NCBI GenBank assembly: GCA_016710325.1 | Contig: JADJXK010000002.1 | Location: 4,960,001-5,024,000, forward strand | Length of the DNA: 64,000 nucleotides | Reading direction: 5' to 3' | From: Candidatus Leptofilum proximum | GTDB taxonomy: Bacteria; Chloroflexota; Anaerolineae; Promineifilales; Promineifilaceae | Shown: piece after piece, positions 49,388-58,862 of the stretch | Numbering within the stretch: position 1 is the stretch's first letter | Layout: every line of letters starts with the position of its first letter | The notes under the pieces: generated by a model | The model's input: the letters and a program-made list of their open reading frames with translations, nothing else | Told to the model about the DNA's origin: nothing | Databases searched by the model: none | Program-made: the position numbers and the translations under genes

Positions 49388-49465
49388 TTTACTCAATTAC
49401 CTGATTACTTAATTACTTAATTACATGTAAAACTGTAATTGGGTAATGGAGTAATTAAGTAATTT
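49388..49465. repeat. Octamer tandem array inside the nuo operon (array C)
   Basis: Reverse units ACTCAATT, ACCTGATT, ACTTAATT, ACTTAATT are followed by forward units GTAATTGG, GTAATGGA, GTAATTAA, GTAATTTC. The two halves can pair. It occupies the nuoK-nuoL gap. Confidence 0.8.
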
Positions 49466-49480
49466 CCTCCTATTCATACC

Positions 49481-49786
49481 TCAACCTTTCATCAGGTTGA
49501 TTTCGTCAATGTTGATGCTCTTCTTGCTGCGGAAGATGGTCACGATGAGTGCCAGGCCGACGGCCACTTCGGCGGCGGCCACGGTGATGACAAAAAAGAC
49601 CAGCACCTGCCCGTCCAGGTCGCCAAGATGCCGGGCAAAGGCTACAAAGGCCAGGTTGGCCGCGTTTAACATCATTTCAATTGACATAAACACAATGATG
49701 GCGTTGCGGCGCAGCAAAACACCCAGCGCGCCGAGCGAAAACAGGATGGCGCTTAAGGCGATGTACCAGTTGATCGTGAGTTCCAT
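49481..49786 (-). CDS. nuoK: NADH-quinone oxidoreductase subunit K
   Basis: 101 aa from the ATG at 49786, four bases after the nuoJ stop; the frame is open much further upstream but there it runs inside nuoJ. Three membrane helices. The conserved acidic residue lies in FMSIEMMLNAANLAFVAF, part of the proton path along the membrane arm. Usual size for the subunit. Confidence 0.96.
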   Translation of the reverse strand: MELTINWYIALSAILFSLGALGVLLRRNAIIVFMSIEMMLNAANLAFVAFARHLGDLDGQVLVFFVITVAAAEVAVGLALIVTIFRSKKSINIDEINLMKG

Positions 49787-49790
49787 GAGC

Positions 49791-50315
49791 TTAGGCCTCT
49801 TTTTTCTTGCGGCGGGTGAAGACGGCCACGCCGATAATCGCGGCGAGCAGCAGCACGCCGGTGACTTCAAAGGGGAGCACATAGCCTTCAAACAGGCGCA
49901 GCCCCAACGCGACGGGACTGGCATCGATGACAGGAGTTTCCCCACCAGCACCAATACCACCCAACGTTACCAAATAGCCAAACCCCACCACCAGCAGGAC
50001 CACCAGTACAACCGCCACGGCCCGGTGATATCGTTCGCTGCCCTGTACGCCCGTCATTGCTTGCAGCTGTTCCGCGCCCAGGAGCATGATCACAAACAGA
50101 AACAGCACCATGATCGCCCCGGCATACACCGTAATTTGCACCATGGCGATAAACGGCGCGTTTAGCAGCACGTACAGCACGGCAATGGCCGTAAAGTTGA
50201 GCACCAGCCAGAGCGCACTGTGGATCGCATTACGGCTGCGTAGCATCATGACGGCCGCCACAATTGAGACCAGGGCCATCAAAAAAAATACAATAACTAC
50301 AGGTCCACTTCCCAT
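49791..50315 (-). CDS. nuoJ: NADH-quinone oxidoreductase subunit J
   Basis: 174 aa with five membrane helices. The block ALWLVLNFTAIAVLYVLLNAPFIAMVQITVYAGAIMVLFLFVIMLLG is the core helix with the pi-bulge region typical of NuoJ. It is followed by nuoK after four bases. Confidence 0.96.
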   Translation of the reverse strand: MGSGPVVIVFFLMALVSIVAAVMMLRSRNAIHSALWLVLNFTAIAVLYVLLNAPFIAMVQITVYAGAIMVLFLFVIMLLGAEQLQAMTGVQGSERYHRAVAVVLVVLLVVGFGYLVTLGGIGAGGETPVIDASPVALGLRLFEGYVLPFEVTGVLLLAAIIGVAVFTRRKKKEA

Positions 50316-50345
50316 TCCAGTCGCCTTTCCTTTGCCGATCCCAAT

Positions 50346-50846
50346 TTAACGGGGATCTTCCATCTCCGGGATGGACTTGGTGTATTTGCCAGGTTCTACG
50401 GTTTGCGGGGTGGGACGGCCGTTCACCGGCACGTCCACAATCAGCATCTCCTTCGTGTAGATAGAGCTGGCCCGGTCGTAGAAGCTGAGCTCGTATTTGT
50501 TTTCCAGCACAATCGCCTGCGTGGGGCAGGCATCTTCGCAGTAGCCGCAAAAGATGCAGCGCATCATGTTGATTTCATAGGTGCTGGCATAGCGCTCGCC
50601 GGGTGAGAAACGCCGCTCGTCGGTATTTTCCGATGCTTCGACAAAAATCGCGTCGGCCGGGCAGGCGGCCGCACACAGCGAACAGCCGATGCAGCGCTCC
50701 AAACCGTTGTCATACCGCTTCAGTTCGTGCCGACCCTTAAACCGGTAGCGCACCGGGCGCTTCACATCTGGATAATCTATCGTGACCGGGTCGCGAAACA
50801 GATGCTTCAGCGTGGTCGCCATGCCTTTGATGATTTCACCAATCAT
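50346..50846 (-). CDS. nuoI: NADH-quinone oxidoreductase subunit I
   Basis: 166 aa. Two 4Fe-4S clusters (N6a, N6b) are bound by CIGCSLCAAACPADAI and CIFCGYCEDACPTQAI. The arm linking to the membrane starts with MIGEIIKGMATTLKHLFRDPVTIDYPD. Part of the electron path from NuoG to NuoB. Confidence 0.97.
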   Translation of the reverse strand: MIGEIIKGMATTLKHLFRDPVTIDYPDVKRPVRYRFKGRHELKRYDNGLERCIGCSLCAAACPADAIFVEASENTDERRFSPGERYASTYEINMMRCIFCGYCEDACPTQAIVLENKYELSFYDRASSIYTKEMLIVDVPVNGRPTPQTVEPGKYTKSIPEMEDPR

Positions 50847-50884
50847 AGAATTCTCCGAAAGCCGCTCGGGTAACGGCGGCTAGC

Positions 50885-52003
50885 TTAACCTAAACCCAAG
50901 AGTTGCAGCAGCGAATCAAAAATGCCTTCTTCGTAAAGGACGATGAGTACGGCCGTAAAAATAAAGTTAAACACCGAGATCGGCAGCAGCCGCTTCCAGC
51001 CCAGCCCCATCAGCTGATCGTAACGGAAACGCGGCAGAGAGGCACGAATCCAGATCATCATGAAGAGGAAGAAGACAATCTTCAAAATCATGTACAAAAA
51101 GCCGAGGCCAGGCAGCTGCTCGACAAACGGGCCGTTATAACCACCAAAAAACAGCACGGCAATAATCGCGCTAAAGATAATCATCTTCATGTACTCGGCC
51201 ATGAAAAACATACCAAAGCGCATCCCGCTGTATTCAACGTTAAATCCGGCGGACAGCTCCTGCTCCGCCTCCAACAAATCAAACGGGGCGCGCTGCAGTT
51301 CGGCCATCATGCCGATGAAAAAGACAATGGCTGCAATTGGCTGACGGAAGGCAAACCAGTTGGTCATATTCAACAAGCCACCCGACTGCGCCGCCACAAT
51401 GTCACCCATGTTCATCGAGTTGGCCAGCATAATGGGAATGAGCACGGTCAGCCCCAGCGCCAGCTCGTAGCTGATCATTTGGGCCGAGGCGCGAATGCCG
51501 CCCAACACAGCATACTTGCTGTTCGATGCCCAACCGGCCAGCACCACGCCATACACGCTGATGGAGGTAATCGCCAAAACAAAGAGCACCGCCACGTTCA
51601 GGCCCGGCGCAATGGCAAAGTAAGGCGTAAATTCCGCGCCAAAAATGTTGATTTCGCCCGCCCAGGGAATGACGGCCAGCAGCACAATCGCTGGCATCAC
51701 GGTGAGCATCGGGGCCAACATGTAGGTGATGCGGTCCACCCGACCGGGCGTCATGTCCTCTTTGAAGAACAGCTTGACGGCATCGGCGGCGGGCTGTAGG
51801 AAACCAGCCAGCAGCTTGCGCTCGGGACCACCGGCGCGGCGGGGCAGGGGAATGTAGCCCGCCCGGTTGGGACCTATCCGGTGCTGCAAGCGGGCCAGCA
51901 CCTTACGCTCTAGCAGGGTGGTGTAGGCAAACCCGGTGATGACGGCAAAGGAGACAATAAACCCTACAATCAAGGCGCGCAGCGCTATTTGTCCTGGTGT
52001 CAT
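50885..52003 (-). CDS. nuoH: NADH-quinone oxidoreductase subunit H
   Basis: 372 aa, about eight membrane helices forming the heel of complex I and part of the quinone site. Signatures: LERKVLARLQHRIGPNRAG, EAEQELSAGFNVEYSGMRFGMFFMAEY and RASLPRFRYDQLMGLGWK. Slightly longer than E. coli NuoH (325 aa), with the extra residues in a loop after IPLPRRAGG. Octamer array D separates it from nuoG. Confidence 0.97.
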   Translation of the reverse strand: MTPGQIALRALIVGFIVSFAVITGFAYTTLLERKVLARLQHRIGPNRAGYIPLPRRAGGPERKLLAGFLQPAADAVKLFFKEDMTPGRVDRITYMLAPMLTVMPAIVLLAVIPWAGEINIFGAEFTPYFAIAPGLNVAVLFVLAITSISVYGVVLAGWASNSKYAVLGGIRASAQMISYELALGLTVLIPIMLANSMNMGDIVAAQSGGLLNMTNWFAFRQPIAAIVFFIGMMAELQRAPFDLLEAEQELSAGFNVEYSGMRFGMFFMAEYMKMIIFSAIIAVLFFGGYNGPFVEQLPGLGFLYMILKIVFFLFMMIWIRASLPRFRYDQLMGLGWKRLLPISVFNFIFTAVLIVLYEEGIFDSLLQLLGLG

Positions 52004-52022
52004 ACAAATCCTCTTGAGAAGT

Positions 52023-52099
52023 TACTGAGTAATTGGGTAATCAGGTAATTGAGTAATTACGCTTTAATTACCCAATTACTCAATTACTTAATTACTTTT
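52023..52099. repeat. Octamer tandem array at the nuoG-nuoH junction (array D)
   Basis: Forward units GAGTAATT, GGGTAATC, AGGTAATT, GAGTAATT, then reverse units ATTACCCA, ATTACTCA, ATTACTTA. A stretch of about 27 bases is identical to array A at 9683-9709. The array supplies the stop codon and last residues of nuoG. Confidence 0.85.
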
Positions 52100-54624
52100 A
52101 GTTCAGTCAGGCCTGCCAGGTACGGCACGCCGCGCAGCAACGCCACGCCCTGGGGGGGACGGCCGTTTACCTGCACTTCCACCGCCACAGCCTTACCATT
52201 CACCTCAACCGACACGGCTTCCTGGTCCATCACTTGCAGACCAGCCGCATCATCTTTATTCACAGTAAGCGTTGCTTTGGCCATACGTGGTTTGAGCAGA
52301 TCGGTGTGGTTGATGAGCGTGCCGGGGGTGAACAGCGCAGCGGTACGCACCAGGGCCACGCCTGTGGGTGCATTTTCGGCCACATCGTTCACTTCAAAAT
52401 GGTCCACAGTGCCGGATTCGGCGGCTACCGCCCACTGCATGCCCAGGCCTACGCGGTTTTCGTAGGCGTTGCCGCCGTAGTACAGGTCGTCACCGCCCAC
52501 GTCAGGCCACTGCTTTTCGACGCGGGCCAGGGTGCGGTAATCCATCTCTTTGTACTGCGGCACCGCTTTGGCCAGGTCACGGAAGACCAGGCTGGCGGCA
52601 AAGGCCGGTTTCTCCAGCCCGACGCGCTCGCCAATCTGGGCCAGAATTTGCCAGTCGGGGCGGGCATCGCCCACGGGCTGGATGGCGGGGTAGTAGCGCT
52701 GCACGCGCCGTTCGCCGCTGGTGAAGGTACCTTCGCGCTCGGCCCAGCTTTGGGCGGGCAAAACAACGTCGGCTTGTGCGGCCGTTTCCGTCAGAAACAG
52801 CTCCTGCACCACCAAAAAGTCCAGCTTGCCCCGGTCGGCCATCAGGCCATCGCCAATGGGATCGGCCGCCAGGACAAACATCGCTTTGAGTTCACCGCTC
52901 TGCGCGGCAGCGTACATTTCCGCCGCCGACATGCCGGGGTTGGCGACAGCCTTGTAGCCCGGTTCCAGCGCGGGGTGGATGCCCATGTCCCAGGCGCCCT
53001 GGGTGTTGTTGTGCGGCCACACCGGGATCAGACCGTTATTCGGCCGTCCGGCGCGGGCCTCTTCATTTTTAATCAGCAGCAGGTTGGCCAGCAGTTTGGC
53101 CACTGCATCGGTTTCTTCATAAGTCAGCCCTTCGGCGCCGTAAAAGGCCACCACGTTGTTGGCCTGCATAATCACGTCGGCGGCCGCTTTGAGAGGGCTG
53201 TTATCGGCATCGGCGGTGGCCACTTTGGCGTCGTTCACCAGCTGGCGCATGGTGGCCACGGCCTTACCGGGGCGGTAATGAATAACGTGGCGCGAACATT
53301 CGTCCAGCCGGGTGGGGCGGACGTTTAACACCACCAACGAAGCGCCACGTTGGGCCGCCTGCTTCACACGCAGCCACCAGATGGGCACTTCTTCGTGCAG
53401 ATCGCTGGCCACCACCACGATGGCGTCGCCCTGGCCCAGGTTGAGCAGGTTGCTGCCCTTGGTAATGCCCACTTTAGCCACGACGTCGCCGCCCGCCAGC
53501 CGCCGGTTGGCTAAATCAATGTTGTTGGAACCCAGCCCTTTGCGGAACAGCTTCTGGAAGAGGAACATGTCCTCGTTGCTCACCCGGTCGCCGCTGATGC
53601 CCGCAACGGCCGTTTTAACCTGCTGCAATTTTCCGGCCACGGCATCCAGCGCTTCGTTCCACTCTACCTCAACCAGCTCACCGTTTTGGCGCATCAGCGG
53701 TTTCTGCAGGCGGTCAACCGCATCGGCAAAGTGATGCACAAAGCGGTCCCGGTCGGAAATCCAGATCTCGTTGACCTGCTCGTTTTGCCGGGGCATGATG
53801 CGCTTGATGACGGAACGGCCGCCGGACTTCGCCTCGCGCCGCGTGCTGATCGTCATGTTCGCGCCGGAGGGGCAGTGGGGCGACAGCGTGGCCACGGGGG
53901 TCAACTCCCACGGCCGTGCGCCAAAGCGGAAATCGGCCGTGGTGAGGGCACCCACTGGGCAAATGTCGGTCGTATTGCCGCTCCAGTACGAGTCAAACCC
54001 CGGATCAGACATGGTCACGATTTCCAGGCTGCGCCCCCGGTTGTGGAAGTGGATAACCGGATCGTCGACAATTTCGGCCTGGAAGCGCACGCAGCGGCCG
54101 CACTGAATGCAGCGCTCGCGGTCCAGGTAAATCAACTCACCCAGCGGCACATGTTTGTCCAGCTTCATCTTGAGGCTGTAATCCATGCGGCTGGTGCCTT
54201 TGCCGTGGGCCATCGTCAGGTTTTGCAAGGGGCATTCGCCTCCCTTGTCACAAATCGGGCAGTCCAGCGGATGGCTGGTGAGCAAAAATTCAATGACGTC
54301 CTGGCGCGCCTGGAGCACCGGCTCGGTGCTGGTGCGCACCACCATGCCTTCGCTGACCTGCACCGTACAGGCCGTTTGCAGGCCCCGGAAGCTCACCTGA
54401 GGCGTGCCGTCTTCGTTCAGCACCGGCTCACCGGTGTTGCGGTCGCGCACGGGCAGGCCAATTTCCACCAGGCACATGCGGCACATGCCCACGGGCGCCA
54501 TCTTGGGGTGGTAGCAAAACACCGGGATGCCATTGTCAATCATTTTGGCGGCGTCAACGACCAGCGTCCCTTTGGGCACGCTCAGCTCGACGCCGTCAAT
54601 CATCAAGTTAACCTGGTCACTCAT
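52084..54624 (-). CDS. nuoG: NADH-quinone oxidoreductase subunit G
   Basis: 846 aa. The N-terminal 2Fe-2S domain (VFCYHPKMAPVGMCRMC) is followed by 4Fe-4S motifs HPLDCPICDKGGEC, RERCIQCGRCVRF and TTDICPVGALT, then an inactive molybdopterin-type domain (SGDRVSNEDMFLFQKLF, VLAADPIGDGLMADRG). It relays electrons in the peripheral arm. The last residues (ELKVIK) and stop codon lie in repeat array D, so the C-terminus may be recently altered. Confidence 0.95.
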   Translation of the reverse strand: MSDQVNLMIDGVELSVPKGTLVVDAAKMIDNGIPVFCYHPKMAPVGMCRMCLVEIGLPVRDRNTGEPVLNEDGTPQVSFRGLQTACTVQVSEGMVVRTSTEPVLQARQDVIEFLLTSHPLDCPICDKGGECPLQNLTMAHGKGTSRMDYSLKMKLDKHVPLGELIYLDRERCIQCGRCVRFQAEIVDDPVIHFHNRGRSLEIVTMSDPGFDSYWSGNTTDICPVGALTTADFRFGARPWELTPVATLSPHCPSGANMTISTRREAKSGGRSVIKRIMPRQNEQVNEIWISDRDRFVHHFADAVDRLQKPLMRQNGELVEVEWNEALDAVAGKLQQVKTAVAGISGDRVSNEDMFLFQKLFRKGLGSNNIDLANRRLAGGDVVAKVGITKGSNLLNLGQGDAIVVVASDLHEEVPIWWLRVKQAAQRGASLVVLNVRPTRLDECSRHVIHYRPGKAVATMRQLVNDAKVATADADNSPLKAAADVIMQANNVVAFYGAEGLTYEETDAVAKLLANLLLIKNEEARAGRPNNGLIPVWPHNNTQGAWDMGIHPALEPGYKAVANPGMSAAEMYAAAQSGELKAMFVLAADPIGDGLMADRGKLDFLVVQELFLTETAAQADVVLPAQSWAEREGTFTSGERRVQRYYPAIQPVGDARPDWQILAQIGERVGLEKPAFAASLVFRDLAKAVPQYKEMDYRTLARVEKQWPDVGGDDLYYGGNAYENRVGLGMQWAVAAESGTVDHFEVNDVAENAPTGVALVRTAALFTPGTLINHTDLLKPRMAKATLTVNKDDAAGLQVMDQEAVSVEVNGKAVAVEVQVNGRPPQGVALLRGVPYLAGLTELKVIK

Positions 54625-54656
54625 ACGTTTCCTCTTCCAGAGGGATTGTGTAGAAA

Positions 54657-55952
54657 TTAATCGGTGGGGGCGGGAACGGCCGTTTCCTTCACAACCTTCT
54701 TACCAGCCCCACTGACCTTTGCTTTGTACTCGTCAAAAAAGTGGCGGATGGTGCTTAACACCGGGTTGATGGCAAAATCGCCCAGGGCACACAATGTCTT
54801 GCCCTTGATCTGCGTCGCCACGCTCTTCAGCACCTCTAAATCCTGCTCCGTGCCGTGCCCTTCATAAATGCGGTGCAGCAGCTGCTCCATCCAAAACGTG
54901 CCTTCCCGGCACGGCGTACATTTGCCGCACGATTCATGCTTGAAGAAATGCACCATCTTCAACGCGGCCCACACCATGTCCACCGTCTCGTCCATCACCA
55001 CCACGGAGGCCGACCCCATAGTGGAGCCGAAAGGCGTCAACCCTTCATAGGTGATGGGGGCTTGCAGCGCATCGGCAACGACTACCGGGCCAGAGCCACC
55101 ACTGGGCAGCAGCGCCTTAAACTTCTTGCCGCCAGGAATACCGCCGCCGTAATTTTCACCATACACCAGATCGTGGAACGTCATGCCCATCTCAATTTCG
55201 TAGTTGCCGGGGTTGTTGATGTGGCCGCTCAGGCAGACAATTTTTGGGCCGGGGCTTTGTTCGGTGCCTATCGATTTATACCAATCGGCCCCATTCAGGA
55301 TGATGGCTGGCACGTTGGCCAGCGTCTCCGTGTTGTTGACCACGGTGGGCTTTTTGTACAGCCCTTCGATGGCTGGGAACGGCGGTTTGGACCACGGCTG
55401 CCCCAAATCGCCCTGGAGCGAGGAGAGCAGCGCGGTTTCTTCACCACAAATGTAGGCCCCCGCGCCATAGTAGCCGTACATGCGGCAGCTAAATTCGGTG
55501 CCCAAAATATTGTCACCCAAAATGCCAGCTTCGTAACATTCTTGCAGCGCCTCTTCAAAATGCTGGCCGATGCCCATAAACTCACCGCGCATGTAGTTGT
55601 AAATCTGCTTGGCGCCAATGGCGTAAGCAGCAATCAGCGCCCCTTCAATTACCTGGTGCGGATTTTGCTCCAGCAGTTCGCGGTCCTTAAACGTGCCCAT
55701 CTCCGATTCGTCGGAGTTGACGACAATATATTTTTCGCCCGGCGCTTTGGGAATAAAGCTCCACTTCAGCCCGGTGGGAAAACCAGCGCCACCGCGCCCA
55801 CGCAGCCCGGAAGCCTTAACAATGTCGACGACCTCGCCTGGCTGGTGCTCGGTCAGCACCTTTTTTAAGGCGTCGTAGCCGCCGTTGGCCCGGTACACGT
55901 CCAGCTTGTGGATATTTTCAATGTCTCGGTGACGCAACAAAATGTGAGCCAT
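54657..55952 (-). CDS. nuoF: NADH-quinone oxidoreductase subunit F
   Basis: 431 aa. NADH and FMN site: SGLRGRGGAGFPTGLKWSFI and the GEETALLSSLQG block. The 4Fe-4S cluster N3 is bound by ESCGKCTPCREGTFWM and a later Cys (TLCALGDFA). Entry point of electrons from NADH. Normal length. Confidence 0.97.
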   Translation of the reverse strand: MAHILLRHRDIENIHKLDVYRANGGYDALKKVLTEHQPGEVVDIVKASGLRGRGGAGFPTGLKWSFIPKAPGEKYIVVNSDESEMGTFKDRELLEQNPHQVIEGALIAAYAIGAKQIYNYMRGEFMGIGQHFEEALQECYEAGILGDNILGTEFSCRMYGYYGAGAYICGEETALLSSLQGDLGQPWSKPPFPAIEGLYKKPTVVNNTETLANVPAIILNGADWYKSIGTEQSPGPKIVCLSGHINNPGNYEIEMGMTFHDLVYGENYGGGIPGGKKFKALLPSGGSGPVVVADALQAPITYEGLTPFGSTMGSASVVVMDETVDMVWAALKMVHFFKHESCGKCTPCREGTFWMEQLLHRIYEGHGTEQDLEVLKSVATQIKGKTLCALGDFAINPVLSTIRHFFDEYKAKVSGAGKKVVKETAVPAPTD

Positions 55953-55988
55953 TCTCGAACCCCATTCTTTCTAGAAAGCGTGCCAGTT

Positions 55989-56519
55989 TTATTTGGCAAA
56001 CGCCGAAATTTGTTCAACGATTGACGGTTCTGGGTTGTCCGCAGCTGCTTCAGCGCGCAAGTGGGAAATTAACTGGTCGAACTTGGCTTCGTCCAGGTTT
56101 TCTTCAAACTTTAAATTGCACTGCAGCATCGGCGCCCGGTCACAGGCGGCCAGGCACATCACGGTTTTCAGGGTAAACAGGCCATCATTGGTGGTGCCGT
56201 CGACGGGAATGTCCAGCTTGCGGCTGGCCATCTCGACAAATTCATCTGCGCCACGCAGGGCGCAGGCCAGGTCGTTGCATACTTCCAGCACAAATTTGCC
56301 CACTGGTTCTTCGTAGTACAGCGTGTAGAAGCCAGCCAGCGACAAAACGTGGGTTGGGTCCAGGTCCAGGATTTGGGCCACTTCGCGCATGGCTTCGCGG
56401 CTGGTGAAGCCGTACGCTTCCTGGGCTAGGTGCATGAGGGGCAAAACGGCCGATTTTTTATGCGGAAACCGGGCCAGGATGCCTTTAATTTCTTCAGGAT
56501 ACTTTTCTTGCAGCAACAT
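55989..56519 (-). CDS. nuoE: NADH-quinone oxidoreductase subunit E
   Basis: 176 aa, thioredoxin-like fold with the 2Fe-2S cluster N1a bound by EVCNDLAC and VMCLAACDRAP. The helical N-domain (SAVLPLMHLAQEAYGFTSREAMREVA) is typical. It partners NuoF. Confidence 0.97.
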   Translation of the reverse strand: MLLQEKYPEEIKGILARFPHKKSAVLPLMHLAQEAYGFTSREAMREVAQILDLDPTHVLSLAGFYTLYYEEPVGKFVLEVCNDLACALRGADEFVEMASRKLDIPVDGTTNDGLFTLKTVMCLAACDRAPMLQCNLKFEENLDEAKFDQLISHLRAEAAADNPEPSIVEQISAFAK

Positions 56520-56539
56520 GTGATTCCCTAAAACGGCCG

Positions 56540-57781
56540 TTACCGGTCGATTTCGCCCAAAACAATATCAATTGAGCCAATGATAGAAACTAAGTCCGCC
56601 ACAAACACGCCCTTAGACATGATCGGCAGCGAGGCCACATGCACATACGACGGCGTGCGGAAGTGCACCCGCGCTGGCTTTGGCCCACCGTCACCACGCA
56701 GGTAGCAGGCAAACTCACCACGCGGCGACTCCACGCTCTGGTAAACGTAGCCCTCTGGCGCGTTAAAACCCTCGGTCCACAGCTTGAAGTGGTGAATCAC
56801 CGCTTCCATGCTGTGCCCCAGCTCCGAGCGCGGTGGCGGCACAATCTTGCGGTTGTCAATGTTGATCGGCCCCTTCGGCAGCCGGTCCATGGCCTGGCGA
56901 ATGATGCGCAGGCTTTCCCACATTTCCTGAATGCGGCAGCGATACCGGGCGTACACATCGCCGTCGGTTTCCACCGGCACATCAAACTCGTACGTTTCGT
57001 AACCGCTGTATGGCTGCGCCTTGCGGATGTCCCAGTTAACGCCAGAACCGCGCAGGCTGGGCCCGGTCATACCCCAATCCATGGCTTGTTCGGCCGTTAC
57101 CACACCAATACCCTTGGTGCGGTCTAGCCAGATGGGGTTGTTCTTGAGCAGCGCTTCATAATCGGCAATTTTGGCCGGGAAAAAGTCCAGGAACTGGCGT
57201 ACGGCCGGTTCAAACTCTTCCGGCACGTCGCGCCACAGTCCGCCAGGGCGGAAGTAGCTCACCATCATGCGCTGCCCCGCCACCATCTCAAACACATCCA
57301 GGATGTACTCACGTTCGCGGAAGCAGTAAAGGAAGACGGACATGGCTGCCAGGTCCAGGGCGTGGGTGCCAAGCCAGACCAGGTGGCTGGCAATACGGGC
57401 CATCTCCGTTAGGATAATGCGAATAACCTGAGCGCGTGGTGTTACTTCCACCCCCAGCAGCTTTTCGACGGCCAGGATGTAGCCCAGGTTGTTAGACATT
57501 GGCGAGAGGTAGTCCAGGCGATCGGTCATCACCAGCGCCTTGGTGTAGGTTTTGGATTCCATCGTCTTTTCCACACCCGTGTGCAGAAAACCGATGTCCG
57601 GCGCCAGGTTGACGATGTTTTCGCCGTCCAGCTCTACGAGCAGGCGCAGCACGCCGTGGGTGCTGGGATGCTGCGGCCCCATGCTGAGGAGCATATGCTC
57701 TTCGGCATTTTCAATTGCCATGCCGGTGCCAACTTTGGCCCGGAGTTCTTCTACAGTTAATTCTTGAATGTTGTCGCCCAT
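56540..57781 (-). CDS. nuoD: NADH-quinone oxidoreductase subunit D
   Basis: 413 aa. The quinone-site motif is SMGPQHPSTHGVLRLLVELDGE with the conserved His, and the later RSLRGSG-like block TGPSLRGSGVNWDIRKAQPYSGY follows. NuoC is a separate gene, not fused as in E. coli. ESPRGEFACYLRGDGG near the C-terminus is conserved. Confidence 0.97.
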   Translation of the reverse strand: MGDNIQELTVEELRAKVGTGMAIENAEEHMLLSMGPQHPSTHGVLRLLVELDGENIVNLAPDIGFLHTGVEKTMESKTYTKALVMTDRLDYLSPMSNNLGYILAVEKLLGVEVTPRAQVIRIILTEMARIASHLVWLGTHALDLAAMSVFLYCFREREYILDVFEMVAGQRMMVSYFRPGGLWRDVPEEFEPAVRQFLDFFPAKIADYEALLKNNPIWLDRTKGIGVVTAEQAMDWGMTGPSLRGSGVNWDIRKAQPYSGYETYEFDVPVETDGDVYARYRCRIQEMWESLRIIRQAMDRLPKGPINIDNRKIVPPPRSELGHSMEAVIHHFKLWTEGFNAPEGYVYQSVESPRGEFACYLRGDGGPKPARVHFRTPSYVHVASLPIMSKGVFVADLVSIIGSIDIVLGEIDR

Positions 57782-57817
57782 AATGTGCCTTTTTGTTCCG
57801 TTTGCAACCAGCGCTGC

Positions 57818-58339
57818 TTACTCTTGCGCGTAGGGTTTTTTGGCGTCAACTTCCTGCCAGTTGAAAGAAAACTGCACTTCTTCGTACCCCAACGGATAAT
57901 CTTTGCGCAGCGGGTGCCCCTGCCAATCTTCGGGCAGGAAGAGGCGGCGCAGGTGGGTGTTGCCCTGAAAACGGATGCCCATCAGGTCCCAAACTTCCAT
58001 CTCCAGCCAGCTGCCAATCGCCCAGACGGTCCCCACCGTTTCCGGCCCTTCTTCCGGGTCATCGACCCACACGCGCAGGCGCAGCCGGTGGTTATGGTCG
58101 TAGGAATAGAGGTGGTAGCTGACGGCAAAGCGGGGAAATTCTGGCAAATAATCATCGGCGCAAATGTCCGACAAAAATTTGTAGCTGAGCTGTGGGTCTT
58201 TTTTTAGCAGCTGGCAGACATCCTTAAGCCGCTCTTTGCGAATGAAAAGGGTTTGTTCGCCCCGAAAGTCGTTGGTTTCTTCGATGGCGTCCGGAAAAGC
58301 AGCTTTAATTTTCTCAACAACACGTTGATCTGCATTCAT
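57818..58339 (-). CDS. nuoC: NADH-quinone oxidoreductase subunit C
   Basis: 173 aa. The 30 kDa-subunit signature is WLEMEVWDLMGIRFQGNTHLRRLFLPEDWQGHPLRKDYPL. It joins the peripheral arm to the quinone module with NuoD. Confidence 0.96.
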   Translation of the reverse strand: MNADQRVVEKIKAAFPDAIEETNDFRGEQTLFIRKERLKDVCQLLKKDPQLSYKFLSDICADDYLPEFPRFAVSYHLYSYDHNHRLRLRVWVDDPEEGPETVGTVWAIGSWLEMEVWDLMGIRFQGNTHLRRLFLPEDWQGHPLRKDYPLGYEEVQFSFNWQEVDAKKPYAQE

Positions 58340-58379
58340 GACTGTAAATTCTCCAGCGTAACAACTCTGTGTTAGGTGC

Positions 58380-58862
58380 TTAAGCGTGGTCGGTTAATTT
58401 TTCGCCACGGATTTTTTCATGCAGGGTCATGAAGCCATCGATCAAAGCTTCCGGGCGCGGCGGGCAGCCAGCGACGTACACATCAACCGGGACAATTTCA
58501 TCAACCCCCTGGACGATGGCGTAATTGTTGAAGACACCGCCGCACGAGGCGCAGTCACCCATGGCGATCACCCATTTCGGTTCGGGCATTTGATCGTACA
58601 GGCGGCGGACAACGGGTGCCATTTTGCGCGAAACGCGGCCAGCCACAATCATCAGGTCAGACTGGCGCGGCGAGGGACGGTTCAGCTCCATCCCGAAGCG
58701 AGAAGCATCATAGTGGGATGCTTGCGAGGACATCATTTCGATGGCGCAGCAGGCCAGGCCAAACAGCATTGGCCACATGGCGTTGGTGCGCCCCCAGTTG
58801 ACTAAATCTTCCAAACGCAGGGTGATAACACCCATGTCGCCAAGTTTTTGTTCTACTCCCAT
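58380..58862 (-). CDS. nuoB: NADH-quinone oxidoreductase subunit B
   Basis: 160 aa from the ATG at 58862, with AAGGA eight bases upstream, overlapping the nuoA stop by ten bases; an ATG at 58883 is possible but has no ribosome site. Cluster N2, the donor to quinone, is bound by FGLACCAIEMM, GDCASCGGVF and VAGCPPRPEAL. Confidence 0.96.
   Translation of the reverse strand: MGVEQKLGDMGVITLRLEDLVNWGRTNAMWPMLFGLACCAIEMMSSQASHYDASRFGMELNRPSPRQSDLMIVAGRVSRKMAPVVRRLYDQMPEPKWVIAMGDCASCGGVFNNYAIVQGVDEIVPVDVYVAGCPPRPEALIDGFMTLHEKIRGEKLTDHA

Noticed and set aside
52234..53328. Plus-strand frame of 364 codons inside nuoG
   Set aside because: Antisense to a clear NuoG; no family resemblance.
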